Counted from the stretch's first letter, positions 1-6,271 are shown. The stretch is 6,625 bases of DNA from an uncultured Eubacteriales bacterium (GCA_934401725.1 CAKRSS010000082.1:1-6625); one strand, 5' to 3'. The notes: generated by a model not told the origin, from the letters alone. Made by a program: numbers and translations.

Positions 1-56
1 GGCATAATTATCTTGCTCTTTCTCTGCTCGCGGCAGAAAAGAACAGTTAAAACTCG

Positions 57-179
57 TCCCGCCGACGTTCGGCGAGTGCCCCCATGGGCAAAGAACTCTC
101 TTAGCACACAGGCATATGCAATACGCCTCACCCCCATCCCCGCATACATGCATATGCAATAGTACATCCCCCGAAAGGA
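57..179 (+). repeat. Repeat-module leader of the S51 peptidase gene (C-B-A-A' then RBS)
   Basis: This non-coding stretch holds several modules that recur elsewhere in the window. Module C is a hairpin at 60-74 (CGCCGA, loop CGT, TCGGCG). Module B follows, with a small GCCC/GGGC hairpin and CAAAGAACTCT at 89-99. Module A is the 19-base imperfect palindrome AGGCATATGCAATACGCCT at 110-128. A degenerate A copy (CATATGCAATAG) lies at 151-162. The stretch ends in CCCCGAAAGGA (169-179), which contains the Shine-Dalgarno site. Bases 89-129 match 3339-3379 apart from four or fewer positions in a short spacer. The order C, B, A, CCCCGAAAGGA is repeated before the MBOAT gene on the other strand. No convincing -35/-10 pair was seen. 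Whether the modules act as RNA, as protein-binding DNA or as passive repeats is unknown. Confidence 0.75.
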
Positions 180-186
180 AAAAACT

Positions 187-870
187 ATGTTAATGATCCT
201 CAGCGGCGGCGGCGGAGCCGCCAAAAATCCCGCCGCGTATGAGCTGTTTTGCTCGAATGTCAATAAGCATCGCCCCGTCCTCTATATCCCCTTCGCCTCC
301 GCGCCCGAGAGCTTCAACGATAACTACGCTAAGTTCGCACTCTCTATGGCCAATCAGGGCGTCTATTCCACTATCCTTTGTAAGGATACCAACTTCTTCC
401 GCACCTTCGGCACCGACGAGATCGGCGGCATCTATTGCGCCGGCGGTAATACCTTCCGCCTGCTTAAGCTGCTGCGCGAGTCGGGCGGCGTCGAGTGGAT
501 AAAAAAATATCTGCACGAGGGCGGAGTTTATATCGGCAGCAGCGCCGGAGCTATCATCGGCGGCGCGGATATTATGCCCATTATCTATATGGACGCCAAC
601 GCCGTCGTCCTGCGCGACACCCGTGGCATGGATATGATGGACGGCTACTCAACCATCGCTCACTACGGCGACTCGGCCTCCGAGTTCAAAAATAACGAGT
701 GGGCGGCCGCCGTCGGGCAGCTCGCGGGCGAGTATGACCGCCTCGTCGCGCTCTCCGAGGAGTCCGCAATTGTCATAACGGAAACCAAAAAGTACATCAT
801 CGGCGAGCCCTGCCGCGTCTATCTCGACGGCAAGCCCGCCGAGGTCGGGAGCGGCTGCGAGCTGCCCTGA
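187..870 (+). CDS. Peptidase family S51 (dipeptidase E-like) protein
   Basis: A 227-residue cytoplasmic protein, close to the length of Salmonella/E. coli PepE (229). The family has a class I glutamine-amidotransferase-like fold with a serine nucleophile; PepE cleaves dipeptides with N-terminal aspartate. Seen in the sequence: an AGGNTFRLL motif (85-93), the nucleophile elbow YIGSSAGAIIGG (115-126) with Ser119 the likely nucleophile, and a probable catalytic His159 in IAHYGDS. Asp136 is a candidate third member of the triad. No signal peptide or membrane segment is visible. GAAAGGAA at 173-180 lies about 7 bases before the ATG and supports this start; a second ATG at 193 is less well placed. 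The kinase gene follows after 15 bases, so the two are probably cotranscribed. The substrate is not certain, because S51 also contains cyanophycinases and uncharacterised amidotransferase-like proteins. The family call is firm and PepE activity is inference. Confidence 0.85.
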   Translation: MLMILSGGGGAAKNPAAYELFCSNVNKHRPVLYIPFASAPESFNDNYAKFALSMANQGVYSTILCKDTNFFRTFGTDEIGGIYCAGGNTFRLLKLLRESGGVEWIKKYLHEGGVYIGSSAGAIIGGADIMPIIYMDANAVVLRDTRGMDMMDGYSTIAHYGDSASEFKNNEWAAAVGQLAGEYDRLVALSEESAIVITETKKYIIGEPCRVYLDGKPAEVGSGCELP

Positions 871-885
871 CCGATGAGGTTATAA

Positions 886-1779
886 ATGAAAAGAATTCTT
901 GCAATACACGACCTCTCCTGCTTCGGCAGGTGCGCGCTGACCGTCGTCATGCCAATCATCAGCTCGATGGGACACCAGGTCGTCCCGCTGCCCACCGCGC
1001 TGCTCTCAACGCATACCGGCGGCTTCGACGACCTCCACTTCCGCGACCTCACCGACGATATGGAGGCCACCGTCCGCCACTTTGAGCGGCTCGGCCTCAC
1101 CTTCGACGCCATTTACAGCGGCTTCTTAGGCTCGGCGCGGCAGATTGACATCGTCAGCGACATAATCCGCCGCTTCGGACAGCGCCCGAGCCGCTCGGGC
1201 GGCTACGCCGAGCGAGTCCCAGTCATAGTCGACCCCGTCATGGGCGACGACGGCAGCCTCTATTCCACCTACACCGACGAGCTCGTCGCCGGGGTGGGAC
1301 GGCTGTGCGCGCACGCGGGCGGCACGTCCGCCTGCGTCATCACCCCCAACCTCACCGAGGCCTGCTTCCTTGTCGGCCGCCCCCACCCGGGGGAGCTTGC
1401 CGACGAGGAGGCCGTCTGCACCGTCGCGGGCGAGCTGTGCCGCGAGCTCTTCCGGCTTTACGGTACGCGGCGCATCGTCATCACCGGCATCTGCACCGGC
1501 ACGACCGTCACAAACGCCTGTTTCGAGGACGGAAGACTGAATTTCGTCAGCGCGCGGCGACTCGAGCGCAGCTTCCCCGGCACCGGCGAGGTGTTCGCCT
1601 CGGTGCTCACTGGTATGCTGACGCACGGCGCGCCGCTCTACACCGCCGTCCGCGCGGCCGAGGACTTCACCTTCCGCGTCATCGAGGCGTCGCAGGCGTC
1701 GCCCGAGCCCTCGCGCAACGGAGTGCTGCTCGAGGGACAGCTTGGACTGCTCACCAAGTACGCAGCAGGCCGCGTGTAA
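886..1779 (+). CDS. Pyridoxal/pyridoxamine kinase (PfkB/ribokinase superfamily)
   Basis: A 297-residue protein of the PdxK/PdxY type, which phosphorylates vitamin B6 vitamers with ATP in the cytoplasm for salvage to pyridoxal phosphate. Seen: an N-terminal IHDLSCFGRCALT block (7-19) and LPTALLSTHTGG (35-46), typical of clostridial pyridoxamine kinases; VDPVMGDDG (115-123); TPNLTEA (153-159); and a C-terminal PGTGEVFASVL block (231-241). The last block normally reads G-T/A-G-D with the Asp as catalytic base. Here it is Glu235 (codon GAG), which is unusual and could lower or alter activity. Within the first block, the consensus as I remember it has Gly and Ser where this protein has Cys12 and Ala17. 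The start is supported by GAGG at 876-879, six bases before the ATG. It follows the S51 peptidase gene by 15 bases, which suggests one transcript. The superfamily is near certain and the vitamer specificity is inferred. Confidence 0.88.
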   Translation: MKRILAIHDLSCFGRCALTVVMPIISSMGHQVVPLPTALLSTHTGGFDDLHFRDLTDDMEATVRHFERLGLTFDAIYSGFLGSARQIDIVSDIIRRFGQRPSRSGGYAERVPVIVDPVMGDDGSLYSTYTDELVAGVGRLCAHAGGTSACVITPNLTEACFLVGRPHPGELADEEAVCTVAGELCRELFRLYGTRRIVITGICTGTTVTNACFEDGRLNFVSARRLERSFPGTGEVFASVLTGMLTHGAPLYTAVRAAEDFTFRVIEASQASPEPSRNGVLLEGQLGLLTKYAAGRV

Positions 1780-1846
1780 GGCACAATCACAAATCAGAAA
1801 GCAAAAACACAAAACATAAAATACCAGAGAAAGCAGGTTTAACAAC

Positions 1847-3067
1847 ATGAAAGCAGTAATGTACGGAGCCGGAAACATCGGTCGCGGATTCATCGCCAAG
1901 AGATTTTATCTCTCCGGCGCAGATACCACGTTTATCGACGTCAACACCGAGCTTGTTGACATGCTTAACGCCGCAGGGCGCTATCCTATTTACGTCACGC
2001 GCGGCGAGAAATACGTGCCCGAGTGGATCGAGCGCGTGAGCGCCGTCAACGGCCGCGACGCCGAGGCGGTTATAAACACCATCGCCGACGCCGACATCAT
2101 GGCCACGGCGCTGGGTGTCAACATTCTCCCCCGCGTGGCCGAACTTATCGCGCGTGCCATCGTCGAGCGGCAGAAGAGAGGCGCGAGACCGCTCAACATT
2201 CTCATCTGCGAGAACCTTATCGGCTCGGATTCCTATCTGCGGGGGCTGGTCGAGCCCTTCATCCCCGCCGAGACACACGACTATTTTGACAAGAACATAG
2301 GCTTTGTCTGCGTGTCCGTCTGCATCACGGTGCCGCCGACACCCCCGCAGTTCCTCGAGGAGAACCCGCTCGCCGTCTGCACCGACAACCACAGCGAGCT
2401 GCCTGTTGACCTGGCGGGCTTCCGTCCGGCGGGCGCACCGCTGCCCAGGATTGACAGCATGGTTGCCTTCTCGCCCTTCAGATTTTTCATCGAGCGCAAG
2501 CTGCTGGTGCACAACATGGGCCACGCGCTCATGGCGTACTACGGCCGCCTCAAGGGCTACAACATGATATACGACATCGCCTGCGACGGCGAGGTCAAGT
2601 ACATACTGACGCGTGCGCTGCTGGAGTCCATCCGCGCGCTGGCCAAGCGCCACAACGTCAAGACTGACGACCTGCTTCAGTTTATCGAGGATCTGATGAT
2701 CCGCTTCGAGAACCCGCTGCTGATCGACGACGTCCTGCGCGTGGGCAAGGACCCCAAGCGCAAGCTGGCGGCCGGCGACAGACTGGGCGGCGCGTTCAAG
2801 CTGGTGCGTGACATGGGCGGAATCCCGGCGCACATTGGCGTAGGCATTGCGGCCGGTCTGCTGTTCGACCATCCGGACGACCCGATAGCGCTGGAGGTTT
2901 CGGGCTTCACGCGCGAGAGGGGCGTCGCGGCGGCGCTGGAGAAGTACTGCTCCATCACCGCGCCCGAGGACGTCGGGATGATTTCGGAATTCTACCGTCT
3001 GCTCGACACCCGCGCGCCGTTCGCCGAGCTCGTCAAGGCGTTGAGTGCCTACAAGGGTAAGCACTGA
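1847..3067 (+). CDS. mtlD: Mannitol-1-phosphate 5-dehydrogenase-like polyol dehydrogenase
   Basis: A 406-residue member of the long-chain mannitol dehydrogenase family, slightly longer than E. coli MtlD (382). MtlD oxidises mannitol 1-phosphate to fructose 6-phosphate with NAD+ in the cytoplasm. Seen: an N-terminal Rossmann motif GAGNIGRGF (7-15), nearly identical to that of MtlD; an acidic end to the second strand (FIDVN, 29-33); CENLIGSDSYL (121-131), matching the family CEN block; and the signature K-x4-N-x2-H as Lys218, Asn223 and His226, the catalytic and substrate-binding residues. No mannitol PTS genes are in the window, so the physiological substrate is inferred; tagaturonate or fructuronate reductases belong to the same family. 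The Shine-Dalgarno is weak (AGCAGG at 1832-1837, nine bases from the ATG). A 67-base A-rich gap separates it from the kinase gene, so it may share that transcript or have its own unseen promoter. A repeat element begins at its stop codon. Confidence 0.82.
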   Translation: MKAVMYGAGNIGRGFIAKRFYLSGADTTFIDVNTELVDMLNAAGRYPIYVTRGEKYVPEWIERVSAVNGRDAEAVINTIADADIMATALGVNILPRVAELIARAIVERQKRGARPLNILICENLIGSDSYLRGLVEPFIPAETHDYFDKNIGFVCVSVCITVPPTPPQFLEENPLAVCTDNHSELPVDLAGFRPAGAPLPRIDSMVAFSPFRFFIERKLLVHNMGHALMAYYGRLKGYNMIYDIACDGEVKYILTRALLESIRALAKRHNVKTDDLLQFIEDLMIRFENPLLIDDVLRVGKDPKRKLAAGDRLGGAFKLVRDMGGIPAHIGVGIAAGLLFDHPDDPIALEVSGFTRERGVAAALEKYCSITAPEDVGMISEFYRLLDTRAPFAELVKALSAYKGKH

Positions 3068-3124
3068 GGGGCGCATTGCTATCAATGAAGCGCGACAGCG
3101 CTTCGTTGATGTTGCCCGTATGCG
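3065..3124 (+). repeat. 3'-end element, copy 1 (starts at the mtlD stop codon)
   Basis: An element of about 60 bases that reads TGAGG...GCGCATTGC followed by a strong hairpin. The stem is ATCAATGAAGCGC (3081-3093), the loop GACA, and the return arm 3098-3110; all 13 pairs form, one as U-G. A second copy lies on the opposite strand after the CDF gene (3479-3540), so the two form a large inverted repeat. Over 3077-3124 the copies match at 44 of 48 positions, including 29 identical bases (3096-3124 against 3479-3507). Three of the four differences fall in the stem and one in the loop. The outer part resembles half of module A (GGCGTATTGC). Each copy is in sense with the gene it follows, so it would form the start of that messenger's 3' untranslated region. 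The function is unknown. Confidence 0.85.
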
Positions 3125-3156
3125 TAATCGGGCAAGGCGTCACCGCGCAATGCCCG
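3112..3156 (+). promoter_or_regulatory. Three-segment region with mutually exclusive hairpins
   Basis: TTGCCCG (3112-3118) can pair with CGGGCAA (3129-3135), giving seven pairs and a ten-base loop. The same middle segment, as CGGGCA (3129-3134), can pair instead with TGCCCG (3151-3156). Only one of the two can form at a time, an arrangement also seen in attenuators and RNA switches. No gene follows on this strand before the strong terminator at 3195, so a regulatory role is speculative. The overlap may simply reflect repeat structure. Copy 2 of the 3'-end element keeps the first segment but lacks the partner segments. Confidence 0.35.
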
Positions 3157-3194
3157 AGATGCACACTTGCCTGTATCTTTCCGGCATATTTCAA

Positions 3195-3235
3195 AAAAAT
3201 TCTTGTCTGCAGCTCCGCTGCAGACAAGAATTTTT
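3195..3235. terminator. Bidirectional rho-independent terminator
   Basis: A perfect 19-bp stem (3195-3213 with 3217-3235) and a three-base loop TCC. The stem starts with a run of A and ends with a run of T on each strand, so it can terminate transcription in both directions. The inner part is GTCTGCAGC/GCTGCAGAC. It lies 128 bases after the mtlD stop, where it would end the plus-strand transcript. It also backs up the separate minus-strand terminator at 3421-3457 behind the CDF gene. The structure is certain; termination is inferred from the shape. Confidence 0.88.
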
Positions 3236-3314
3236 GTTTCATCTGACGAAAAATCTGACTGCGCAATTGCGTCATCGGAATTACGCGGGGACGCCTTAAA
3301 TAAGTTATTTGGCC
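3236..3314. other. Non-coding spacer with small palindromes
   Basis: No gene or RBS is credible in this stretch. It contains a direct repeat of TCTGAC at 3242-3247 and 3255-3260, the 10-base palindrome CGCAATTGCG at 3262-3271, and the inverted repeat AAATAA-G-TTATTT at 3298-3310. None is long enough for a functional call. The base composition is lower in GC than in the neighbouring genes. Confidence 0.4.
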
Positions 3315-3411
3315 TCCCCGGCGTGCACCTCTTGGGGTCAAAGAACTCTTTCTGCACACAGGCATATGCAATACGCCTCTCCCCGGCGTGCACCTGCCAA
3401 GGTCAAAGAAC
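3315..3411 (+). repeat. B-A-B repeat module in the convergent intergenic region
   Basis: Two B copies flank one A copy. B at 3315-3350 and B at 3380-3411 share TCCCCGGCGTGCACCT and GGTCAAAGAAC exactly. Between them lies A at 3360-3378 (AGGCATATGCAATACGCCT), preceded by GCACAC. Bases 3354-3411 match the reverse complement of 6272-6327 apart from two substitutions and one short indel, and 3339-3379 match 89-129. On the minus strand the second B copy can fold as CCTTGGC/GCCGGGG and A as an eight-pair hairpin with a TGC loop. Reading frames through this stretch give low-complexity peptides that recur with each repeat copy and are not real proteins. Confidence 0.85.
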
Positions 3412-3420
3412 CTATTTATA

Positions 3421-3457
3421 GAAAAAGCGATCCCCGCAGGCCGTCACCTGCGAGAAC
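3421..3457 (-). terminator. Rho-independent terminator of the CDF gene
   Basis: Read on the minus strand, GTTCTCGCAGG (3457-3447) pairs with CCTGCGGGGAT (3440-3430) around the loop TGACGG. This gives 11 pairs including three G-U. CGC and five T residues (3426-3422) follow. It sits about 80 bases beyond the CDF stop codon. On the plus strand no T run follows, so it is directional. The sequence also looks like a diverged B module (CCCCGC...CCTGCGAGAAC), suggesting that B copies may serve as, or derive from, terminator-like hairpins. Confidence 0.65.
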
Positions 3458-3478
3458 CGCAAAATCGATTAAATTATC

Positions 3479-3540
3479 CGCATACGGGCAACATCAACGA
3501 AGCGCTGCCGCACCTCATTGACAGCAATACGTCCACCTCA
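3479..3540 (-). repeat. 3'-end element, copy 2 (starts at the CDF stop codon)
   Basis: The minus-strand copy of the element behind mtlD. Read from the CDF stop it gives TGAGG, GGACGTATTGC, then a hairpin: GTCAATGAGGTGC (3522-3510), loop GGCA, and return arm GCGCTTCGTTGAT (3505-3493). Relative to copy 1, the stem has A to G, A to G and C to T changes. All three turn Watson-Crick pairs into G-U or U-G pairs, so the RNA stem stays whole in the sense transcript of the CDF gene, while the opposite strand would carry A-C mismatches. GCAATACGTCCA (3524-3535) is also found within the A copy before the MBOAT gene. Confidence 0.85.
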
Positions 3541-4707
3541 CCCACGGTCGATGGTTATGATCGTCTCAAACTTCCCGTTGATCCTCTGCAGCTCGGCTGT
3601 CACGGCGGCGCGGATTTCGTCGTCGGTCAGCGGCACCTCGAAGGGCACGGAGATGTCAAATATCAGGTTCGAATGCGTCCTCCCTGCGACGTAACGGAAA
3701 TCGTGTATGCATAGCCGCGGGTCGACGGCCTCAGCCGCCGCCAGCGCGTGCGCGCGCAGCTCGGTTACGCGCAGGTCGTCCGTCACAATCGGATCCATGT
3801 GAATCACCGCCTCGATGCCGAGCTCGCCCGAGATGTGCCGCTCGATGTTGTCAATCATGTCGTGCAGCACAAATATGTCCTCGCGGCCGTCAACCTCGAC
3901 GTGCAGGGACGCTATCGTCCGCCCGGGGCCGTAGCTGTGCACCACAAGGTCGTGTATCCCCAGCGCACCGGGGTACTCGCCCACTACCCGACGGATGCCC
4001 GCGACCACGTCGTCGGACGGCGCTTCGCCGAGAATTGAGTTCTTGGTTTCGTTCAGAATCTTGACGCCCGCCCACATTATGAGCAGTGAGACAACGAGCC
4101 CCATCGCGGCGTCCACCCACACCCAGCCGAACGCGACGTAAAGCACCGTCCCGGCGAGCACTGCCGTCGTCGAAAGCGCGTCCGAGAAGGCGTCCGCCGC
4201 CGTCGCGCGCATGACGGATGAGTCAATTCGCCGCCCGAGCCGCCGGTTGAACAGCCCGAGCCACAGCTTGCCCCCAATCGCCGCCGCCAGAACGCAGACG
4301 GTCACGACCCACCGCTCGCGCGAGGGCGGGTCGGGGTGAATCAGCTTGTCAATTGAGCCGGTTAGCAGTTCAAATCCCACCAAAAGCACCAGAAATGACA
4401 CAATCATCGAGGCCACGTACTCAATCCGCGCGTGTCCGAAGGGGTGCGCGCGGTCGGCGGGCTTGGCCGAGATGCGGAAGGACACCAGCGAAATTATCTG
4501 CGAGCCGGCGTCGGACAGGTTGTTGAAGGCGTCGGCGGTGATTGAAATCGCGCCGGCGAGCGTCCCGACCGTCAGCTTGCCCGCAAAAAGCAGCAGGTTG
4601 ACTATGATGCCGACCACGCTCGCCATGGTGCCGTAGGCGCGGCGCACGTCGGGCGAGGTCACGTTTTTGTAATCCCGGACGAAAATCCGGCTGAGCAGAT
4701 CGGTCAT
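3538..4707 (-). CDS. Cation diffusion facilitator (CDF) metal transporter, possibly Mn2+ efflux
   Basis: A 389-residue inner-membrane antiporter of the CDF family, which exports divalent metals in exchange for protons. Six hydrophobic segments are visible in roughly residues 27-216. The metal site in TM2 reads Asn62-x3-Asp66 (ADAFNNLSDAGS) and in TM5 Asp172-x3-Asp176 (ADAFSDAL). Zinc exporters usually have His at one or two of these places; as I recall, an Asn-Asp/Asp-Asp set is found in manganese exporters such as pneumococcal MntE. HPFGHARIEY (88-97) follows TM2. The usual cytoplasmic domain covers about 220-306. A second similar segment of about 80 residues follows; IHD recurs at 251-253 and 334-336, each leading to a Gly-x-x-x and strand pattern, which suggests a duplicated domain. 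The start is supported by GAGGG five bases before the ATG. The gene begins 27 bases after the MBOAT stop, so they probably share an operon. Mn specificity is inference. Confidence 0.88.
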   Translation of the reverse strand: MTDLLSRIFVRDYKNVTSPDVRRAYGTMASVVGIIVNLLLFAGKLTVGTLAGAISITADAFNNLSDAGSQIISLVSFRISAKPADRAHPFGHARIEYVASMIVSFLVLLVGFELLTGSIDKLIHPDPPSRERWVVTVCVLAAAIGGKLWLGLFNRRLGRRIDSSVMRATAADAFSDALSTTAVLAGTVLYVAFGWVWVDAAMGLVVSLLIMWAGVKILNETKNSILGEAPSDDVVAGIRRVVGEYPGALGIHDLVVHSYGPGRTIASLHVEVDGREDIFVLHDMIDNIERHISGELGIEAVIHMDPIVTDDLRVTELRAHALAAAEAVDPRLCIHDFRYVAGRTHSNLIFDISVPFEVPLTDDEIRAAVTAELQRINGKFETIITIDRG

Positions 4708-4734
4708 ATAAACCCTCTTTTCGGTTAATTTGAA

Positions 4735-6153
4735 TCAGAAACGGAAATACAGGAATGGATTGAACGACGAATCGACAAGGTAGGCGATGCAGATGACGAC
4801 GGTCACGACGCACATCGCGCCGCTGACGTAGGGGAACCAGCGTTTTTTCTCGTACAACCGCCAGAACATCCGTCTTCCGAAGGGCAGCGACGCCGCGACG
4901 AGCAGCGCCAGCAGCACAGCGCTGCGGACGAGGTCCCAGACGTCGGCGGAGTTGACAAAGCCCGCGCCGCCGCCGAACATGGCTGAAAGGTAGTGCGCGC
5001 CGCGCGACAGCGTCAGCGTCTCGGCGCTCGAGTCAAAGACGAAGATGAGCCAACCTATAATTATGAAGAAAATCGCGTAGATATGCTGGAGGACGGCGGG
5101 CAATTTCTCGATGAATTTGCCCAAAAACGCCTTCTCTACTATCAGTAGAATGGCATAATAAAGCCCCCAAAGCACGAAATTCCAGCTTGCACCATGCCAC
5201 AGACCCGTCAGCATCCAGACGGCGAGCAGGTTGAGGTACATGCGTCCCGTTCCGCGGCGGTTGCCGCCGAGCGGGATATAGACATACTCGCGGAACCAAC
5301 TCGAAAGCGAAATATGCCAGCGCCGCCAGAAGTCGGTTATGCTTTTGGAAATATAGGGGTAATTGAAGTTCTCGAGGAAGGTAAATCCGAACATTTTGCC
5401 AAGTCCAATGGCCATATCGGAGTAGCCGGAGAAGTCGAAATAGAGGTGGAAGGCGTAGCAGACTATGCCGAACCACGCGCCGACGGTCGTCAGCTCGCTC
5501 TCGGGCAGCGAGGAGAAGTAGCTCCACAGCTCGCCCGCCGTGTTGCCGAGCAGCACCTTTTTGGCGAGTCCCGCCGTGAAGGTACGCACGCCGCTCGCGA
5601 CGAGCAGCACAGACTGTTCGCGCTCGCGCAGCTGGTGGTCGACGTCGCGGTAGCGGACGATGGGGCCTGCGATGAGTTGCGGGAAGAGCGTGACGTAAGC
5701 GCCGAAGCTGACGGGGTCGCGCTGCGCGCGGACGTCGCCGCGGTAGACGTCGATGACGTAGGACAGCGCCTGGAAGGTGTAGAACGAGATGCCGATGGGC
5801 AGTCCGAGGCCGAGCGGCCGCAGGCCGCCGAGGCCGGGTATGAGGCGGATATTTTCGATGACGAAGTCGGCGTACTTAAAGAAGCCGAGCAGTCCGAGGT
5901 TTATGACGACGGCCCAGACGAGGCAGCGCCGCGCGCCGGGGGTGTCTTTTTTCTTCTCGACGAGCCAGCCGAAGAGATAATCGACGGCGATGGTAAAGGC
6001 CATGAGGAAGACGTAAACCGGTTCGCCCCACCCATAGAAAATGAGGCTGACGACCAGCAGCACGAGATTCCGCCACCGCATGGGGCACAGAAAGTACACC
6101 GGCACGGTGACGAGCATGAACAGGAATAAAAATTCCAGCGATGAGAACAGCAT
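4735..6153 (-). CDS. AlgI-like MBOAT family O-acyltransferase
   Basis: A 472-residue polytopic membrane protein of the membrane-bound O-acyltransferase family, near the usual AlgI/DltB-like length. AlgI-type members move acyl (mostly acetyl) groups across the membrane for addition to cell-surface polymers. About ten or more hydrophobic segments are visible. Family blocks seen: LPIGISFYTFQALSYVIDVYRG (118-139), FPQLIAGPIVRY (157-168), YFDFSGYSDMAIGLG (238-252), FWRRWHISLSSWFREYVYIPLGG (275-297) and MLTGLWHGASWNFVLWG (314-330). His320 is the expected catalytic His and His280 the second conserved one. The C-terminus FLYFRF looks complete. The ATG at 6153 is chosen because AAAGGAG lies four bases upstream and MLFSSLEFLF is the usual family start. 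The same frame stays open for 54 more codons upstream, but those run through repeat modules. The CDF gene follows after 27 bases. No AlgJ/AlgX or DHHW-type partner is in the window, so the acceptor polymer is unknown. Confidence 0.92.
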   Translation of the reverse strand: MLFSSLEFLFLFMLVTVPVYFLCPMRWRNLVLLVVSLIFYGWGEPVYVFLMAFTIAVDYLFGWLVEKKKDTPGARRCLVWAVVINLGLLGFFKYADFVIENIRLIPGLGGLRPLGLGLPIGISFYTFQALSYVIDVYRGDVRAQRDPVSFGAYVTLFPQLIAGPIVRYRDVDHQLREREQSVLLVASGVRTFTAGLAKKVLLGNTAGELWSYFSSLPESELTTVGAWFGIVCYAFHLYFDFSGYSDMAIGLGKMFGFTFLENFNYPYISKSITDFWRRWHISLSSWFREYVYIPLGGNRRGTGRMYLNLLAVWMLTGLWHGASWNFVLWGLYYAILLIVEKAFLGKFIEKLPAVLQHIYAIFFIIIGWLIFVFDSSAETLTLSRGAHYLSAMFGGGAGFVNSADVWDLVRSAVLLALLVAASLPFGRRMFWRLYEKKRWFPYVSGAMCVVTVVICIAYLVDSSFNPFLYFRF

Positions 6154-6256
6154 GTGACTCCTTTCGGGGTGAGATGGACGTATTGCATATGTCCATGCGC
6201 TTTTTCGAATAAGTTCTGAACCTTTGGAAAGGCTCGCCGAAACGTCGGCGGGGAAC
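6154..6256 (-). repeat. Repeat-module leader of the MBOAT gene (C-B-A then RBS)
   Basis: Read on the minus strand the order is as follows. Module C is the hairpin CGCCGA/TCGGCG with a four-base loop (6250-6235). A B-like element has a CCTTT/AAAGG stem (6232-6221) and AGAAC. A variant A copy lies at 6194-6176, and CACCCCGAAAGGAG ends at 6158. The A copy forms a ten-pair stem on the plus strand (6174-6196, loop TGC). It has GGAC/GTCC where other copies have AGGC/GCCT, so two base pairs have changed on both sides. The leader shares CCCCGAAAGGA (6169-6159) and module order with the leader at 57-179. No promoter could be named with confidence. Confidence 0.75.
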
Positions 6257-6271
6257 GTTTTTAAAAAAAGA

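Noticed and set aside
1126..1899. Open frame on the minus strand opposite the kinase gene
   Set aside because: A shadow of codon bias in the kinase gene; no ribosome site and no recognisable motif.
1787..3085. Long open frame on the minus strand opposite the mtlD-like gene
   Set aside because: It mirrors a high-GC gene on the other strand, its product is low-complexity and matches no family, while the plus-strand protein has clear MtlD motifs.
3033..3521. Several 70-112 codon frames in the convergent intergenic region
   Set aside because: They overlap a terminator and repeat modules, and the same peptides appear wherever a repeat copy occurs.
3065..3540. A transposon or MITE bounded by the inverted repeat
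   Set aside because: The arms end at the stop codons of two different genes, no target duplication or transposase was seen, and each arm is itself a hairpin. Two separate 3'-end elements explain it better, though a mobile origin is not excluded.
5194..6129. Long plus-strand open frame opposite the MBOAT gene
   Set aside because: The product is rich in charged residues in the complement of membrane segments, typical of an antisense shadow; the MBOAT motifs on the minus strand decide the case.
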